Assembly: GCA_019163175.1 (NCBI GenBank)
Contig: JAFLKN010000015.1
Span: 62,001-126,000, forward strand
Reading direction: 5' to 3'
Source: Prolixibacteraceae bacterium
GTDB lineage: Bacteria > Bacteroidota > Bacteroidia > Bacteroidales > Prolixibacteraceae
DNA: 64,000 nucleotides
The notes below the pieces were generated by a model. That model was not told where the DNA came from, ran no database searches, and saw nothing but the letters and a program-made list of their open reading frames with translations. The position numbers and the translations under genes were made by a program. Every line of letters starts with the position of its first letter. Within the stretch, counting starts at the first letter, position 1. This document shows, in pieces, positions 9,135 to 18,321 of the stretch.

Positions 9135-10100
9135 ATGGGAATTATTTCGTTCTGGAAAAAACGGAAATACAAAAACAGTAGACCATTATACTACATCAGA
9201 GCTTTCATCCGGGAACTTTACCCCGACTTTTTATGCCGCTTACAGCTTAAATCGAAGCTTAATTCCCAAACGAACTCAGACACCCAGAATATCCAAAGGC
9301 GGGTAAACTATTACAACAAACTCAAAAAATACGATCATTACCTGGAATTTTTATCTCCGCTCAGCGAATTCAAAATTCCAAAAAAAATACGGGCCTATTA
9401 CTTTGATAGTTATGAATATACCCGATTCTTCAGTAAAAACTTGAGAGCTGCCTTTCTTGCTGGCGACATTGTTCATGTTCCTGATTTTCCGACAATACTA
9501 AAAAGCCGGCCAGTTGACGACCACAATGCCAATTCTGTATTGCTAAATTTAGACAAAACAAGGCATTTTATGTTTGTGAACGACAAAAAGCCATTCGTTA
9601 GCAAAAAGGATATGCTGGTTGGTCGAGGAGCAGTGACTCAAACTCACCGAAAGCGATTTCTCGAGATGTATTTCAATCACCCCCTATGTAATGTAGGGCA
9701 AGTAAATACAGACAATGTGGGCAATAAATACCTGGTTAAAAAAATGACCATTGATGAGCAACTGGAATACAAATTCATTTTAAGTCTGGAAGGAAACGAT
9801 GTGGCGACCAACCTGAAATGGATTATGTCGTCAAATTCGCTGGCGGTTATGCCCCGGCCAAAATACGAAACATGGTTTATGGAAGGAACTTTAATGCCAG
9901 ATTACCACTACGTATTAATTAACGATGACTATTCTGATTTGGAGGAGAGGCTAAATTATTACATCGCACATACTGACGAGGCCCTTGAAATAGTCAGGAA
10001 TGCAAACGAATATGTCAGCCAGTTCCAAAATAAAAAGCGCGAGGATGTGATTTCGTTGTTGGTTTTGGATAAATATTTCAGGGAAACAGGCCAATACTAG
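9135..10100 (+). CDS. Glycosyltransferase family 90 (CAP10/LpsA-like) protein
   Basis: A 321-residue soluble protein resembling the GT90 lipopolysaccharide-modifying transferases, which move xylose, glucose or related sugars onto envelope glycans. The diagnostic region is near residues 215-260: YKFILSLEGNDVATNLKWI, then SNSLAVMPRPKYETWF and the H-Y-V-L-I-N-D-D-Y-SDLEE segment, matching the CAP10 nucleotide-sugar site. It is followed by a convergent GT4 gene and then an O-antigen-ligase-like gene, so a role in surface polysaccharide is likely. Its TAG stop lies inside the left arm of the inverted repeat at 10096-10247. Confidence 0.82.
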   Translation: MGIISFWKKRKYKNSRPLYYIRAFIRELYPDFLCRLQLKSKLNSQTNSDTQNIQRRVNYYNKLKKYDHYLEFLSPLSEFKIPKKIRAYYFDSYEYTRFFSKNLRAAFLAGDIVHVPDFPTILKSRPVDDHNANSVLLNLDKTRHFMFVNDKKPFVSKKDMLVGRGAVTQTHRKRFLEMYFNHPLCNVGQVNTDNVGNKYLVKKMTIDEQLEYKFILSLEGNDVATNLKWIMSSNSLAVMPRPKYETWFMEGTLMPDYHYVLINDDYSDLEERLNYYIAHTDEALEIVRNANEYVSQFQNKKREDVISLLVLDKYFRETGQY

Positions 10101-10247
10101 TGTTGCATCAACGTCTTACTGACGAATACTCGTCACCCTGAACTTGTTTCAGGGTCTCATCAATGAAGAGATGCCGAAACCCAGCCTGCCAGCTGGCAGG
10201 AAGTTCGGCATGACATTGCGACAAGAGTTTGTTGACACGACACTAGT
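10096..10247. repeat. Nested palindromic intergenic repeat element, about 152 bp
   Basis: The ends are imperfect inverted repeats (ACTAGTGT-G-TCAAC on the left, its complement on the right). Inside are a CCCTGAA-CTTG-TTCAGGG hairpin, a perfect 16-bp palindrome CCTGCCAGCTGGCAGG and an outer ATGCCGAA / TTCGGCAT pair. This is a small non-coding repeat of the REP/MITE type. It fills the space between two convergent genes and supplies the stop codon of the left one. No second copy is seen in this window. Confidence 0.75.
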
Positions 10248-10248
10248 T

Positions 10249-11232
10249 CTATTTCCATTCCAGTAATTTCGCAGTTTGCTTTTCAATCAATTTGGGAGTG
10301 CAACTATTCAGCTTATTGCCATTTAATACGTTAAGGTACTTCTCCAAATACGACACGGCCATTTTTTTCGAGTTAAACAGTTCTATGACATAATTTTGAC
10401 AATGCAAGCGCGAAAACCGGTCAACGTGTTCAATATCCCGCACCAACTCACCAGCAACATTTGACAGAAAACCAACCTCAGGATGTACAATTTCAGGAAG
10501 TGAACCATAAGGTGTTCCGAAAACTGGACAACCAAAAAACAGGCTTTCGATTAAGGCTAATCCAAATGGCTCGTGCCAGCGTACCGGAAAAATCAATCCT
10601 TTAGATTTGCTTAAAAGAGCATTCTTTTCTCTGCCACCAACCATTCCATAGAAATGAATCCGTGAACTTAGTGTAAATCGGAATCCCATTTTCAGATTCA
10701 GGCGATGCCCGCCCAAAACCAGCAGTTCTTCATGCGTTGTGGCTTTGATGACATCAATTGCTCCCTGTACATTTTTCACCCTCCAGGCAGCTTTCCCAAG
10801 AAAATGAAAATACTCCCTTTTGCAATCTAAATCCGGATTTCCATAATCATCCCAGTCTAATCCGTTGTGCACAAAAGAATCGGAACCAAATCTATTGGCA
10901 TGGTTCTTCGAAACAAAAACTGCATTTAAATCAAACTCCCTGAAATCGTTGCAATTTCCGTGTATCGTTACTATGTATGGTTTTTTGATCGTTTCGGCAG
11001 GCACAAAATTGAAATGAACGATATCTGTTGAGGATGGAATTTGCTCAGCTAAACTTTTGGAAAGATCAAAAAAAAGAACAGTGGCAAAGTCGCAATACGA
11101 ACCTTTGGAGACGAGAAAGGTAACTTTGTTCCCCATTTTACAGAGCTCTTTGCCTAAATACCAGATTACTCTTTCTGTTCCTCCGTATTTTTGAGCAGGA
11201 ATTACCCCCAAACCCACTATCAAAATATTCAT
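10249..11232 (-). CDS. Glycosyltransferase family 4 protein
   Basis: A 327-residue GT-B transferase. The N-terminal Rossmann half starts MNILIVGLGVIPAQ with a G-G-T-E-R acceptor-side motif near residue 18. The C-terminal half has the nucleotide-sugar motif E-P-F-G-L-A-L-I-E-S near residue 220 with a downstream GTPYGSLPEIV. These are hallmarks of retaining GT4 enzymes. The donor and acceptor are not predictable; the neighbours point to lipopolysaccharide or capsule synthesis. The gene is transcribed towards the GT90 gene and divergently from the ligase-like gene. The start at ATG 11232 fits the family. Confidence 0.88.
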   Translation of the reverse strand: MNILIVGLGVIPAQKYGGTERVIWYLGKELCKMGNKVTFLVSKGSYCDFATVLFFDLSKSLAEQIPSSTDIVHFNFVPAETIKKPYIVTIHGNCNDFREFDLNAVFVSKNHANRFGSDSFVHNGLDWDDYGNPDLDCKREYFHFLGKAAWRVKNVQGAIDVIKATTHEELLVLGGHRLNLKMGFRFTLSSRIHFYGMVGGREKNALLSKSKGLIFPVRWHEPFGLALIESLFFGCPVFGTPYGSLPEIVHPEVGFLSNVAGELVRDIEHVDRFSRLHCQNYVIELFNSKKMAVSYLEKYLNVLNGNKLNSCTPKLIEKQTAKLLEWK

Positions 11233-11443
11233 TTGGCTCTTTATAAGATTGGTACTGGTTAAAATTCACCTCAAGTCAAGGCCAAATTTATGCTTTTTCG
11301 ATGCACATGACAACTGTCTATCAATCAATATTTTTAATTCCTGAAAATCCGTCAATATCTTTTAAAATAAAATATCGTCAATATGCAATTATTTCTTTTG
11401 CCAATTCGTTTTGCTTTGTAGATTTATGACCTGATTCAAACCT

Positions 11444-13033
11444 GTGGAAAAACCTCGACATATCATTCATTTCAGAATTTATATGGCCTTGCTGCTGATT
11501 ATGGCAGTTAGTTTGCCCATATCGAAAGCACTAATGAGTATTGTTCCGGGAGCTATGGTGCTAAACTGGCTCATCGAAGGACAATTTTCGGCAAAGTTCA
11601 GGCTGCTAAAAGAGCGGAAATCTCTCGTTCTGCTCATCTCCGTTTTTTTCGTCTATTTACTTGGTTTATTGTGGACAAACAACATTAAATCGGGTGTTCA
11701 CGACATTATTATACAGCTTCCTTTGTTGGTTCTGCCGCTTGTAATCGGGACTTCAGCTCAGTTAAACTATCGTCAGGTCAAGCAAATCATGTATACTTTT
11801 TCGGCAGCGGTTGTTGTAGCAACGTTATGCAGCGTCTGGGTTTTGCTGGGTTTCTCCGGAAAAACAATCTCCGATCCGCGCGAGATGTCGCTGTTTATTT
11901 CGCACATCCGTTTCGCCCTTTTAATCAACATTAGTATATTTTCGTTGGGTTGGTTTTTCCTGAATCCCGGGAAGAAAAGCAGCGCTGAATATGCACTTTT
12001 AGTTCTTACAATTGTTTGGCTAAGCATTTTCCTTATCATCCTGAAATCGGTAACCGGTTGGGTTGTTTTTCTGGTTGTAGCCACGGTTGTCATTTTTCTG
12101 AAGCTTCTCCAGATTCAGAAGTTGGTATGGAAAGTCATTTTAATTGGACTATTGGGTTGTCTTCTTGCAACACCGGTAATTTATATTGGCTACGTGGTCA
12201 ACCAGTTTTACACCATCGAAACTTTGCCCGAAAACATACGCCAATTGAAAACCAGCAAAGGGAATCCCTATCAGCACGACTTCAACAACAAGGAACTCGA
12301 AAACGGGCATTATACGTTTTTATATATGAACGAAGAGGAGGTGCGCGAAGTCTGGAACAAAAAGAGTGCGATTAATTTTGACAGTACCTCAGCTTCCGGC
12401 TTTAACCAATATGTGTTGTACCGGTATCTGACTTCGAAAGGACTGCACAAAGATGCCGAAGGAATCGGGAAACTAACCGAAGCCGACATCCGAAACATTG
12501 AAAACGGCATGACCAATTACCGTTTTGCGAATTCGCTGCCGATATACAAACGCATTTACCAGATTGTTTGGGAATTTGATGTGTATCGTAAAGGTGGAAA
12601 TCCATCGGGACATTCGGTTACACAGCGGATTGAATACTACAAAATGGCCTTTCAGATTATCAAAGAAAACTTTTGGCTGGGAACCGGTACTGGTGGGTAT
12701 GATTTGGCTTACCAGAAAAAATACGATCAGAACAAATTTTTTAAGGAACAGAAATTCAGGCAGCGGTCGCACAACATGTTTCTGAGTTACTTGATCGATT
12801 TTGGACTTATTGGCCTCATTTACATTTGCACGGCCCTCTTTTCTCCGGTGTTTCTGGAGCGCAAAACCAAAAGTCCACTGCTGCTGGTCTTCCTGCTGAT
12901 TGTGCTGCTTTCGTTTATGAATGAAGATTCGCTGAACAACCACGATGCCATTTCGTTCTTCGCATTTTTCTATCCACTTTTTTTATATTCGAAATACGAA
13001 AAGCCCCTGGAATCTGAAGGAATGAGAAAGTGA
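11444..13033 (+). CDS. O-antigen ligase / polymerase-like (Wzy_C) membrane protein
   Basis: A 529-residue inner-membrane protein with about ten to twelve hydrophobic helices and one large periplasmic loop (about residues 260-410). The motif GTGTGGYDLAYQKKYDQ followed by F-R-Q-R-S-H-N-M-F-L-S-Y in the last third is the Wzy_C/WaaL signature, where the conserved His takes part in glycan ligation or polymerisation. A GTG at 11444 gives the longest frame; an ATG at 11483 (MALLLIM) is a possible alternative. Ligase and polymerase cannot be told apart by sequence alone. The nearby GT90 and GT4 genes support an envelope-polysaccharide role. Confidence 0.85.
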   Translation: MEKPRHIIHFRIYMALLLIMAVSLPISKALMSIVPGAMVLNWLIEGQFSAKFRLLKERKSLVLLISVFFVYLLGLLWTNNIKSGVHDIIIQLPLLVLPLVIGTSAQLNYRQVKQIMYTFSAAVVVATLCSVWVLLGFSGKTISDPREMSLFISHIRFALLINISIFSLGWFFLNPGKKSSAEYALLVLTIVWLSIFLIILKSVTGWVVFLVVATVVIFLKLLQIQKLVWKVILIGLLGCLLATPVIYIGYVVNQFYTIETLPENIRQLKTSKGNPYQHDFNNKELENGHYTFLYMNEEEVREVWNKKSAINFDSTSASGFNQYVLYRYLTSKGLHKDAEGIGKLTEADIRNIENGMTNYRFANSLPIYKRIYQIVWEFDVYRKGGNPSGHSVTQRIEYYKMAFQIIKENFWLGTGTGGYDLAYQKKYDQNKFFKEQKFRQRSHNMFLSYLIDFGLIGLIYICTALFSPVFLERKTKSPLLLVFLLIVLLSFMNEDSLNNHDAISFFAFFYPLFLYSKYEKPLESEGMRK

Positions 13034-13107
13034 TCAGTGGTCAGTCTCAGTAGACAGTTAAACACTGAAAAAGCAGACCTGTAACCTGAAATTTGGAACT
13101 TGAAACT

Positions 13108-13614
13108 ATGAACGATCGTCTTCCTCTCAATTTTTTCCTTCGCGATGTGCTGGACGTCGCCCCATCACTACTTGGCAAATTACTGGTCCGGCAGTTCGAC
13201 GATGGCCGTATTGAACGTTACCCGATTACAGAAGTTGAAGCCTATCGCGGCACTGAAGACCGTGCCTGCCACGCCAGTAAAGGACGGACTCCACGCACCG
13301 AAGTAATGTTTCAGCAAGGTGGAACTGTTTACGTTTACCTCATTTACGGCCAATATTGGTTGCTCAATTTGGTAGCCGGACACGAAGGCGATGCCTCAGC
13401 CGTTTTGATTCGTGGCATTGAAGGTTTCCCGGGGCCAGGCCGCGTGGGACGTGAATTGCAACTCGACCGTTCGTTTTACGGCGAAAGCCTGAGTGATTCT
13501 CCCCGAATTTGGGTGGAAGATGCCAAATCGGTAACCGAATTCAAAACTTCAAAAAGAATCGGGATTGAGTATGCTGGCGAGTGGGCAGAAAAACTTTGGA
13601 GATACTACCTTTAA
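13108..13614 (+). CDS. DNA-3-methyladenine glycosylase, AAG/MPG family
   Basis: A base-excision repair glycosylase that removes alkylated purines. The 168-residue product has the family core: an N-terminal L-L-G-K-L-L-V segment, the catalytic Glu in TEVEAY near residue 43, EDRACHASKGRTPRTEVMF, and VYLIYGQYWLLN. The C-terminal KRIGIEYAGEW is also present, so the protein is complete although shorter than many homologues. A TTG at 13093 would add five residues; ATG 13108 is preferred. The stop overlaps the stop of the convergent downstream gene by 4 bp. Confidence 0.92.
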   Translation: MNDRLPLNFFLRDVLDVAPSLLGKLLVRQFDDGRIERYPITEVEAYRGTEDRACHASKGRTPRTEVMFQQGGTVYVYLIYGQYWLLNLVAGHEGDASAVLIRGIEGFPGPGRVGRELQLDRSFYGESLSDSPRIWVEDAKSVTEFKTSKRIGIEYAGEWAEKLWRYYL

Positions 13615-14732
13615 TCTTTTAATTTCTTCAGCAAAAAATCCTGATTAATGACCAGATAATACCCAAAAGCAAACGAAAATTTGGTGGTCAGGAAGTCGTA
13701 TAGGGCTTCGCCCTGAAAAGCAAATTCGATGTCTTTCAGTATGTGCTGTTTCATCATATAGTTGAAAGCAACCTGTGAACGGTCGGTTTGTGAAAGGGCA
13801 ATGTCGCGGTCTGAAATCGACATGTAAATCCGTTTTCCGTAAGGCGCAATAAACTGGTAGGCATTCCAGTAATCGAGTGAGAATTTGCCAATGTGGGTGT
13901 CGGCAGCAACCGTAACCGAATAGCCATGTCCTCTTTTGTAACCATAAGGCGCGGGCCCATCCGGGCAATCGTAACCGACCCAATGAAGATTCAAATTCGT
14001 GGTTTTCAAAAATCCGTCGCCTACTTTAAACTGTGTTTCAAGACCGGTGGCATAATTCAAATCGGTAATTACACCCAGCGGACTCGAATCAATTTCGCCA
14101 CCACGGTGATAAACCAATACTTGCAATGGAATGTGAATTTTAAGCCCTGAATTCGGGAAAATCTGTCCGCGGCCACTCAGCCCGAAAGTAAAATGCTCCT
14201 GAAACGGATCGCCGCGCAGGATAAACTGTTCCCAGCTCATCCAGTTCTGCATTTCGAAATATTTCGATTCGTAGATGAACTGGACACCTTCGCGTGGGGC
14301 GTCGGTCATTATTCGTTCGGGTTCCCAAAGCTGTTTCACCAAACCCAGATTGCGATTCAGATTCAGGTTGCCAAAAATTGCTTTCATTTTCGGGAACATC
14401 TGGTATTGGGCCGAAAACCAGGGGCGCACCACCGTAAAATCATCGCGGCTGTGGTAACGCAGAAAATGTCCGCCCACCTCTAGTTTAAGTTTGGCAGAAA
14501 AAGTATAATTCAGTTTGGGTCGAAGCCAGGCGCCTGTCCAGGTGTAGCCATCCACAATTTCTCCCATATATTCAGTATTGTGGAAAAAACTCATGCTCTC
14601 CACCCTGAAATTCAGGTTTTTGACTTCTGTTGTATCGAGGTCTTTGTAATGATAATTCAGGTCGGTAAGCGTTTGTGCATCGAGTTGGGCGACTGCCAAT
14701 ATCAGGAATATAATAGAGACGAGTTTTTTCAT
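13611..14732 (-). CDS. Predicted outer-membrane beta-barrel protein, unknown family
   Basis: A 373-residue protein with a clear signal peptide (MKKLVSIIFLILAVAQLDAQ) followed by many short amphipathic, aromatic-rich strands, alternating in the way of outer-membrane porins (for example KLKLEVGGHFLRYHS). The C-terminal part ends with a strand-like F-A-F-G-Y-Y-L-V-I. I do not recognise a named domain. The frame extends upstream to 14816, but those residues are not signal-like and the ATG at 14732 is the better start. It ends convergently on the DNA glycosylase with a 4-bp overlap. Its role is not predictable. Confidence 0.72.
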   Translation of the reverse strand: MKKLVSIIFLILAVAQLDAQTLTDLNYHYKDLDTTEVKNLNFRVESMSFFHNTEYMGEIVDGYTWTGAWLRPKLNYTFSAKLKLEVGGHFLRYHSRDDFTVVRPWFSAQYQMFPKMKAIFGNLNLNRNLGLVKQLWEPERIMTDAPREGVQFIYESKYFEMQNWMSWEQFILRGDPFQEHFTFGLSGRGQIFPNSGLKIHIPLQVLVYHRGGEIDSSPLGVITDLNYATGLETQFKVGDGFLKTTNLNLHWVGYDCPDGPAPYGYKRGHGYSVTVAADTHIGKFSLDYWNAYQFIAPYGKRIYMSISDRDIALSQTDRSQVAFNYMMKQHILKDIEFAFQGEALYDFLTTKFSFAFGYYLVINQDFLLKKLKD

Positions 14733-14794
14733 GAGTTTGTAATTTAAAGTCCACTCCAAAGGGGATGTCTCAAAAGCCTGAAAATACAAATTAA

Positions 14795-14866
14795 ACACGA
14801 AGGCACGAAGACACAAAATATTGATTATTAATTCTATCTCTTCGTGACTTTGTGGCTTTGTGTTTA
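14795..14866. repeat. Imperfect inverted repeat built of TTCGTGN-type heptads
   Basis: Two arms of about 23 bp (14795-14817 and 14840-14866) made of repeated CACGAAG / CTTTGTG heptads are complementary at about 18 of 23 positions. The loop is AT-rich. It resembles the dispersed cacgaag-acacaaa intergenic repeats common in many bacterial genomes. It lies between the beta-barrel gene and the POT transporter; no function is known. Confidence 0.6.
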
Positions 14867-14919
14867 GTTCTTTTACTTCTGAAAAACCCTACTTTAGATA
14901 GGAGAATTCAATATTAATG

Positions 14920-16395
14920 CTATGCCCCAGGCTTTTCCTGTTTAGGGGAATGTGAGTGGAACGTTATAATAAACCTGTCGTACAAAAATAGCAGAACTAC
15001 AGCACTTAAAGCTACCGAACCAAAAATAATCCAGACAGACTGCGGATGGTAACTGTTCCAAAGGAAATCGGTCAACTGCTGTTGACTCAGGTTCATTTGA
15101 CGGGCAGCTTCGTTAAAGTAGTCTGTTTTCGTAAACGAATCGCCAATTTCAGGAACCGTTAATCCACGTTTGGCCACTTCGGCTTTCAGGAGAAATAGTT
15201 TATCGGCCACTTTTTCGTAGGGTGCACCCGACAAAAATCCGGCAATCTGGTGACCGAGCGCAATGGGCAAAAACGACGAACCCATGTACAATGCTTTTTT
15301 ATCGGCAGGTGCAATGCTGCCCACATATTCGGTGTACTTGGGTGAACTGCTCATTTCTCCAAGACCAAAAATGAGTAAGCCGAACAAAACAATCCAACCG
15401 TTTTGAAAAGCAAACATCATGGAAAGACCGATTGCCAGCACAAAAATACCGCCTATCATGGCATTTAGCGGACGAAAGCGCATGACAAAAGCCGAAACGG
15501 CAATCTGGAAAACGATAATGTAAAACGAATCGAGACTACTGAGTGTGACTGCCGAAACCGTTCCTTTCCCGGTATTAATCAATTCGGCCAGCGCCGGAAA
15601 AACAGAGTGAATTCCCTGAAAAATAATTGCAGTGTTTACCCAATCGTCGATAAAATTGGGAAACGAATAATACAATTGATTAAAAGCCGCCCAAAAAATC
15701 GACATGATCAGCAGAAACATGGTGTACCGCCAGTTGATGATTGTAATAAAAATATTTATAAAGGGCTGAATAATTGCTTGCAGCAGTGGAGTTGATTTTT
15801 TTTCTTCTTTAGGTTCCTTAAAAAAGAGCAGTGTTATCAGAAAGTTGATGGCAATGGATGCAATAGAGAGCATGAAAACAAAATTCCAGCCTTTACCCAA
15901 AACAATTCCGGCAACGAAAGGGCCAATAAATCCGCCGATGTTTACCATCATGTAAAAAATCCCGAAGCCGATGGAAGCTGTTTCTTCATTGGTGGTTTTC
16001 GAAATCATGGCCGAAATGATGGGCTTAAAAAATGCTCCACCCACGCAAATCCAGATAAACGACACGAAAACCATTTTGAAACTTTGGAATTGCTGAATCA
16101 TGTAAAATCCCGAACTGTAAAGCAAAAAAGAAAGGAGCAGTACTTTTTTGTATCCGATTTTGTCGGCAATGGCACCGGTCAGGATAGGCAAAAAGTACAA
16201 CAACATGGAACCGGTACCCATAATGGCGCCTTTTTCGACTGGCGAAAATCCCATCGCACCGGTTTCTTTCGATCCAACCAAAAACAGTCCAAATCCCATG
16301 TAAAAACCATACCAGGCATAGCGTTCGAACAATTCGATGATATTGGATATCCAAAATATGGAAGGGTATTTTTTAAAAATCTGAAGTTTCGACAT
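14920..16395 (-). CDS. MFS transporter, POT/PTR-like (proton-coupled oligopeptide family)
   Basis: A 491-residue inner-membrane carrier with about 12-14 hydrophobic helices. The first helix carries the POT signature in ELFERYAWYGFY (E-x-x-E-R-x-x-Y), and GAIADKIGYKKV between helices 2 and 3 is the MFS A-motif. This supports a proton-coupled transporter for di/tripeptides or related substrates, but divergent POT proteins carry other cargo. A 106-bp gap separates it from the TPR gene at the end of the carotenoid block, so readthrough from that block is possible. Nothing ties it functionally to carotenoids. Confidence 0.85.
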   Translation of the reverse strand: MSKLQIFKKYPSIFWISNIIELFERYAWYGFYMGFGLFLVGSKETGAMGFSPVEKGAIMGTGSMLLYFLPILTGAIADKIGYKKVLLLSFLLYSSGFYMIQQFQSFKMVFVSFIWICVGGAFFKPIISAMISKTTNEETASIGFGIFYMMVNIGGFIGPFVAGIVLGKGWNFVFMLSIASIAINFLITLLFFKEPKEEKKSTPLLQAIIQPFINIFITIINWRYTMFLLIMSIFWAAFNQLYYSFPNFIDDWVNTAIIFQGIHSVFPALAELINTGKGTVSAVTLSSLDSFYIIVFQIAVSAFVMRFRPLNAMIGGIFVLAIGLSMMFAFQNGWIVLFGLLIFGLGEMSSSPKYTEYVGSIAPADKKALYMGSSFLPIALGHQIAGFLSGAPYEKVADKLFLLKAEVAKRGLTVPEIGDSFTKTDYFNEAARQMNLSQQQLTDFLWNSYHPQSVWIIFGSVALSAVVLLFLYDRFIITFHSHSPKQEKPGA

Positions 16396-16501
16396 GAAGA
16401 GTTGCTTAATTATAGAGCCGGAAAAATAATAAAAGATAATGTACTACAAGGAAACTTCATAGGCTAAAATAAAATCAACATCAAAATAAAACTGAACAAT
16501 C

Positions 16502-17254
16502 CTATTTCTCATCAATCAGTTTGGAACCAACGAACTGTTTGATCCATTCCATCGAGCCATAGTCCTTTTCCATTTCACTCAAAAACAATTTGGCTTCAGC
16601 GTCCCTTTTTGTTTCGTAGAGAGTTTTCAGGATAAAAGCCCGAAGAAGTAAATGTTGCCAGTTACACGTTAAATTGCTCCGTGTCTCCATCAGTTTAAGC
16701 GCCTTCCGGTAAAGACTCAAGGCCACATCCTTATCTCCGCCAAAGGCAGCAGGCCGATACAGATAGGAGTTAGCTTTTTCAATATAGCCCATCGGCTCGG
16801 CCGGATCGAGTTCAATTGATTTTTCGATATGCGAAAGACTTTTGGGACCAAAAAATGGCGCCTTGTAAAACGAAAGAGCAATTTTATACCCATAAAATGC
16901 TCCTGAAAGGCTGTGAAGTTTGGCATTGTTCGGATGATCTTTCAGTAATTTTTCGAGGTAAACATCAGCTTTATTCACATATACCCGTGCCAAATCCTTA
17001 TTTTTTGCCCCAAGCTCATAGCCCACCAATCCGTACATGGCTTTTACCATCTCAGTTTGCCAGACCAAATCCTGCGATTTTGCACGCTCCATTTCGGCAA
17101 TCAGACCGAGCCAGGGCGTCATATCACCTTTTCGATAGCTTTCAAAAAAGGCACATTGGTAATACGCCAGATCCTTCTTCTGTGCGGTTACAACAAACGA
17201 CGGAATCAACAGTAATGCAATTAAAACTAAAACTTTATTCGTCTTCCTTTCCAT
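16502..17254 (-). CDS. Secreted TPR-like protein at the end of the carotenoid operon
   Basis: A 250-residue protein with a signal peptide (MERKTNKVLVLIALLLIPS, cleavage probably near VVTA-Q). TPR-like helical pairs follow, for example LLKDHPNNAKLHSLSGAFYG and SIELDPAEPMGYIEKANSYL. Its first 28 bp overlap the end of the GT2 gene, which makes translation coupling likely and places it in the same transcript. I do not recognise a named family. A periplasmic scaffold or lipid/pigment-handling role is conceivable, but only from position. Confidence 0.75.
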   Translation of the reverse strand: MERKTNKVLVLIALLLIPSFVVTAQKKDLAYYQCAFFESYRKGDMTPWLGLIAEMERAKSQDLVWQTEMVKAMYGLVGYELGAKNKDLARVYVNKADVYLEKLLKDHPNNAKLHSLSGAFYGYKIALSFYKAPFFGPKSLSHIEKSIELDPAEPMGYIEKANSYLYRPAAFGGDKDVALSLYRKALKLMETRSNLTCNWQHLLLRAFILKTLYETKRDAEAKLFLSEMEKDYGSMEWIKQFVGSKLIDEK

Positions 17255-18321
17255 ACGGTTTCTTTTCGAATTCTTCTGAACAGGTTATAAAAAACAATAG
17301 TGGTGAAACTAATCATCTGTATCGGATGCAGGATTACCGACCACATCCAGTTCTGGCGACTGGCAATTGCCACCTGTAATCGGTTCATTACAATCAAAGC
17401 CACAAATAAGCCTAAAAAATTTACACCCAAAGCAGCAAAAACGATGAACGGCCCCAAACAAACCAAAAACCAGAATGCTAGCATAACAAGCCGTTGCCCA
17501 CCAAAATACTCGTGCATATTGCGTGAAAAACCAAGCACTGCCTCATCAAAACGAGTATACATTCTGCAAAAAACATCTTCATTCCCAAGTAAAACAGCCA
17601 TTTTTAATCCTGAATCCTTAATCATTCGGGCCAAGCGGATGTCTTCCACATTCTGATTTTTGACTTTCGAATGCCACTGATTGGTTCGGTAATTTTCAGC
17701 ATCAAACATCATGAATTGCCCGTTGGCTGCCGACAGCGAAGGAAACTTAGTTATCTGAACTAAAATCATAGGGAGCAAACTCTGCAATATCCAGTTCATA
17801 ACAGGCACAGTTAACCGTTCGGCAAATGTTTCCATTTTTTGCTGCGGAAATACCGACAAAAGCGACAACTGCTTTTTCTGAAAAAAGGCAACTGCTTTAG
17901 AAACGGCATCGGCACTCAACTCCACATCAGCATCCAGAAAAATCAGGTACTTGCCATTTGCCCGCATTGCAAGTTGGTGGCATGCGAGGTTCTTCCCCAG
18001 CCAGTCATCGTGCAGCTTTTCGCCCAAAAACCAGTTAATTCGTTCATCCTCTCCGACAAACCAATTCAGGATTTCCTCGGTATTGTCTGACGAATGATCG
18101 TTGCAAACAATTACCTCAAAATCAGGATAATTCTGCAACTGAAGATTGGCAAGCAATTTTCCGATAGTTGCTTCTTCATCACGAGCCGGAATCAGAATGG
18201 AAACCTTGGGAAAAGTCGCAGGCTTTTTCTCCGGAAGATGCAGGCCCGACAGCAGGTTCACCAGCGAAATCAATGTCCGCAGCGCCAGAAATCCAAGTAT
18301 GCCAATAGCCAGAATTTCCAT
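17227..18321 (-). CDS. GT2 glycosyltransferase of the carotenoid cluster (CruC/CrtQ-like role)
   Basis: A 364-residue membrane-anchored GT-A transferase. There is an N-terminal hydrophobic helix, then VSILIPARDEEATIGKLL, the nucleotide-binding C-N-D-H-S-S-D-N-T, the DxD metal motif (FLDADVELS near residue 130), an acceptor-side Q-N-V-E-D-I-R near 220 and two or three C-terminal membrane helices. In green sulfur bacteria and staphylococci, GT2 enzymes of this type put a sugar on hydroxylated or carboxylated carotenoids. Its ATG overlaps the stop of the acyltransferase gene (TAATG). With CruF making a tertiary hydroxyl, glycosylation of that hydroxyl is the likely reaction. Confidence 0.85.
   Translation of the reverse strand: MEILAIGILGFLALRTLISLVNLLSGLHLPEKKPATFPKVSILIPARDEEATIGKLLANLQLQNYPDFEVIVCNDHSSDNTEEILNWFVGEDERINWFLGEKLHDDWLGKNLACHQLAMRANGKYLIFLDADVELSADAVSKAVAFFQKKQLSLLSVFPQQKMETFAERLTVPVMNWILQSLLPMILVQITKFPSLSAANGQFMMFDAENYRTNQWHSKVKNQNVEDIRLARMIKDSGLKMAVLLGNEDVFCRMYTRFDEAVLGFSRNMHEYFGGQRLVMLAFWFLVCLGPFIVFAALGVNFLGLFVALIVMNRLQVAIASRQNWMWSVILHPIQMISFTTIVFYNLFRRIRKETVWKGRRIKF

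Noticed and set aside
12473-12943. 156-codon minus-strand frame inside the O-antigen ligase-like gene
   Set aside because: It lies wholly within a well-supported membrane protein gene and has a composition unlike a real protein.
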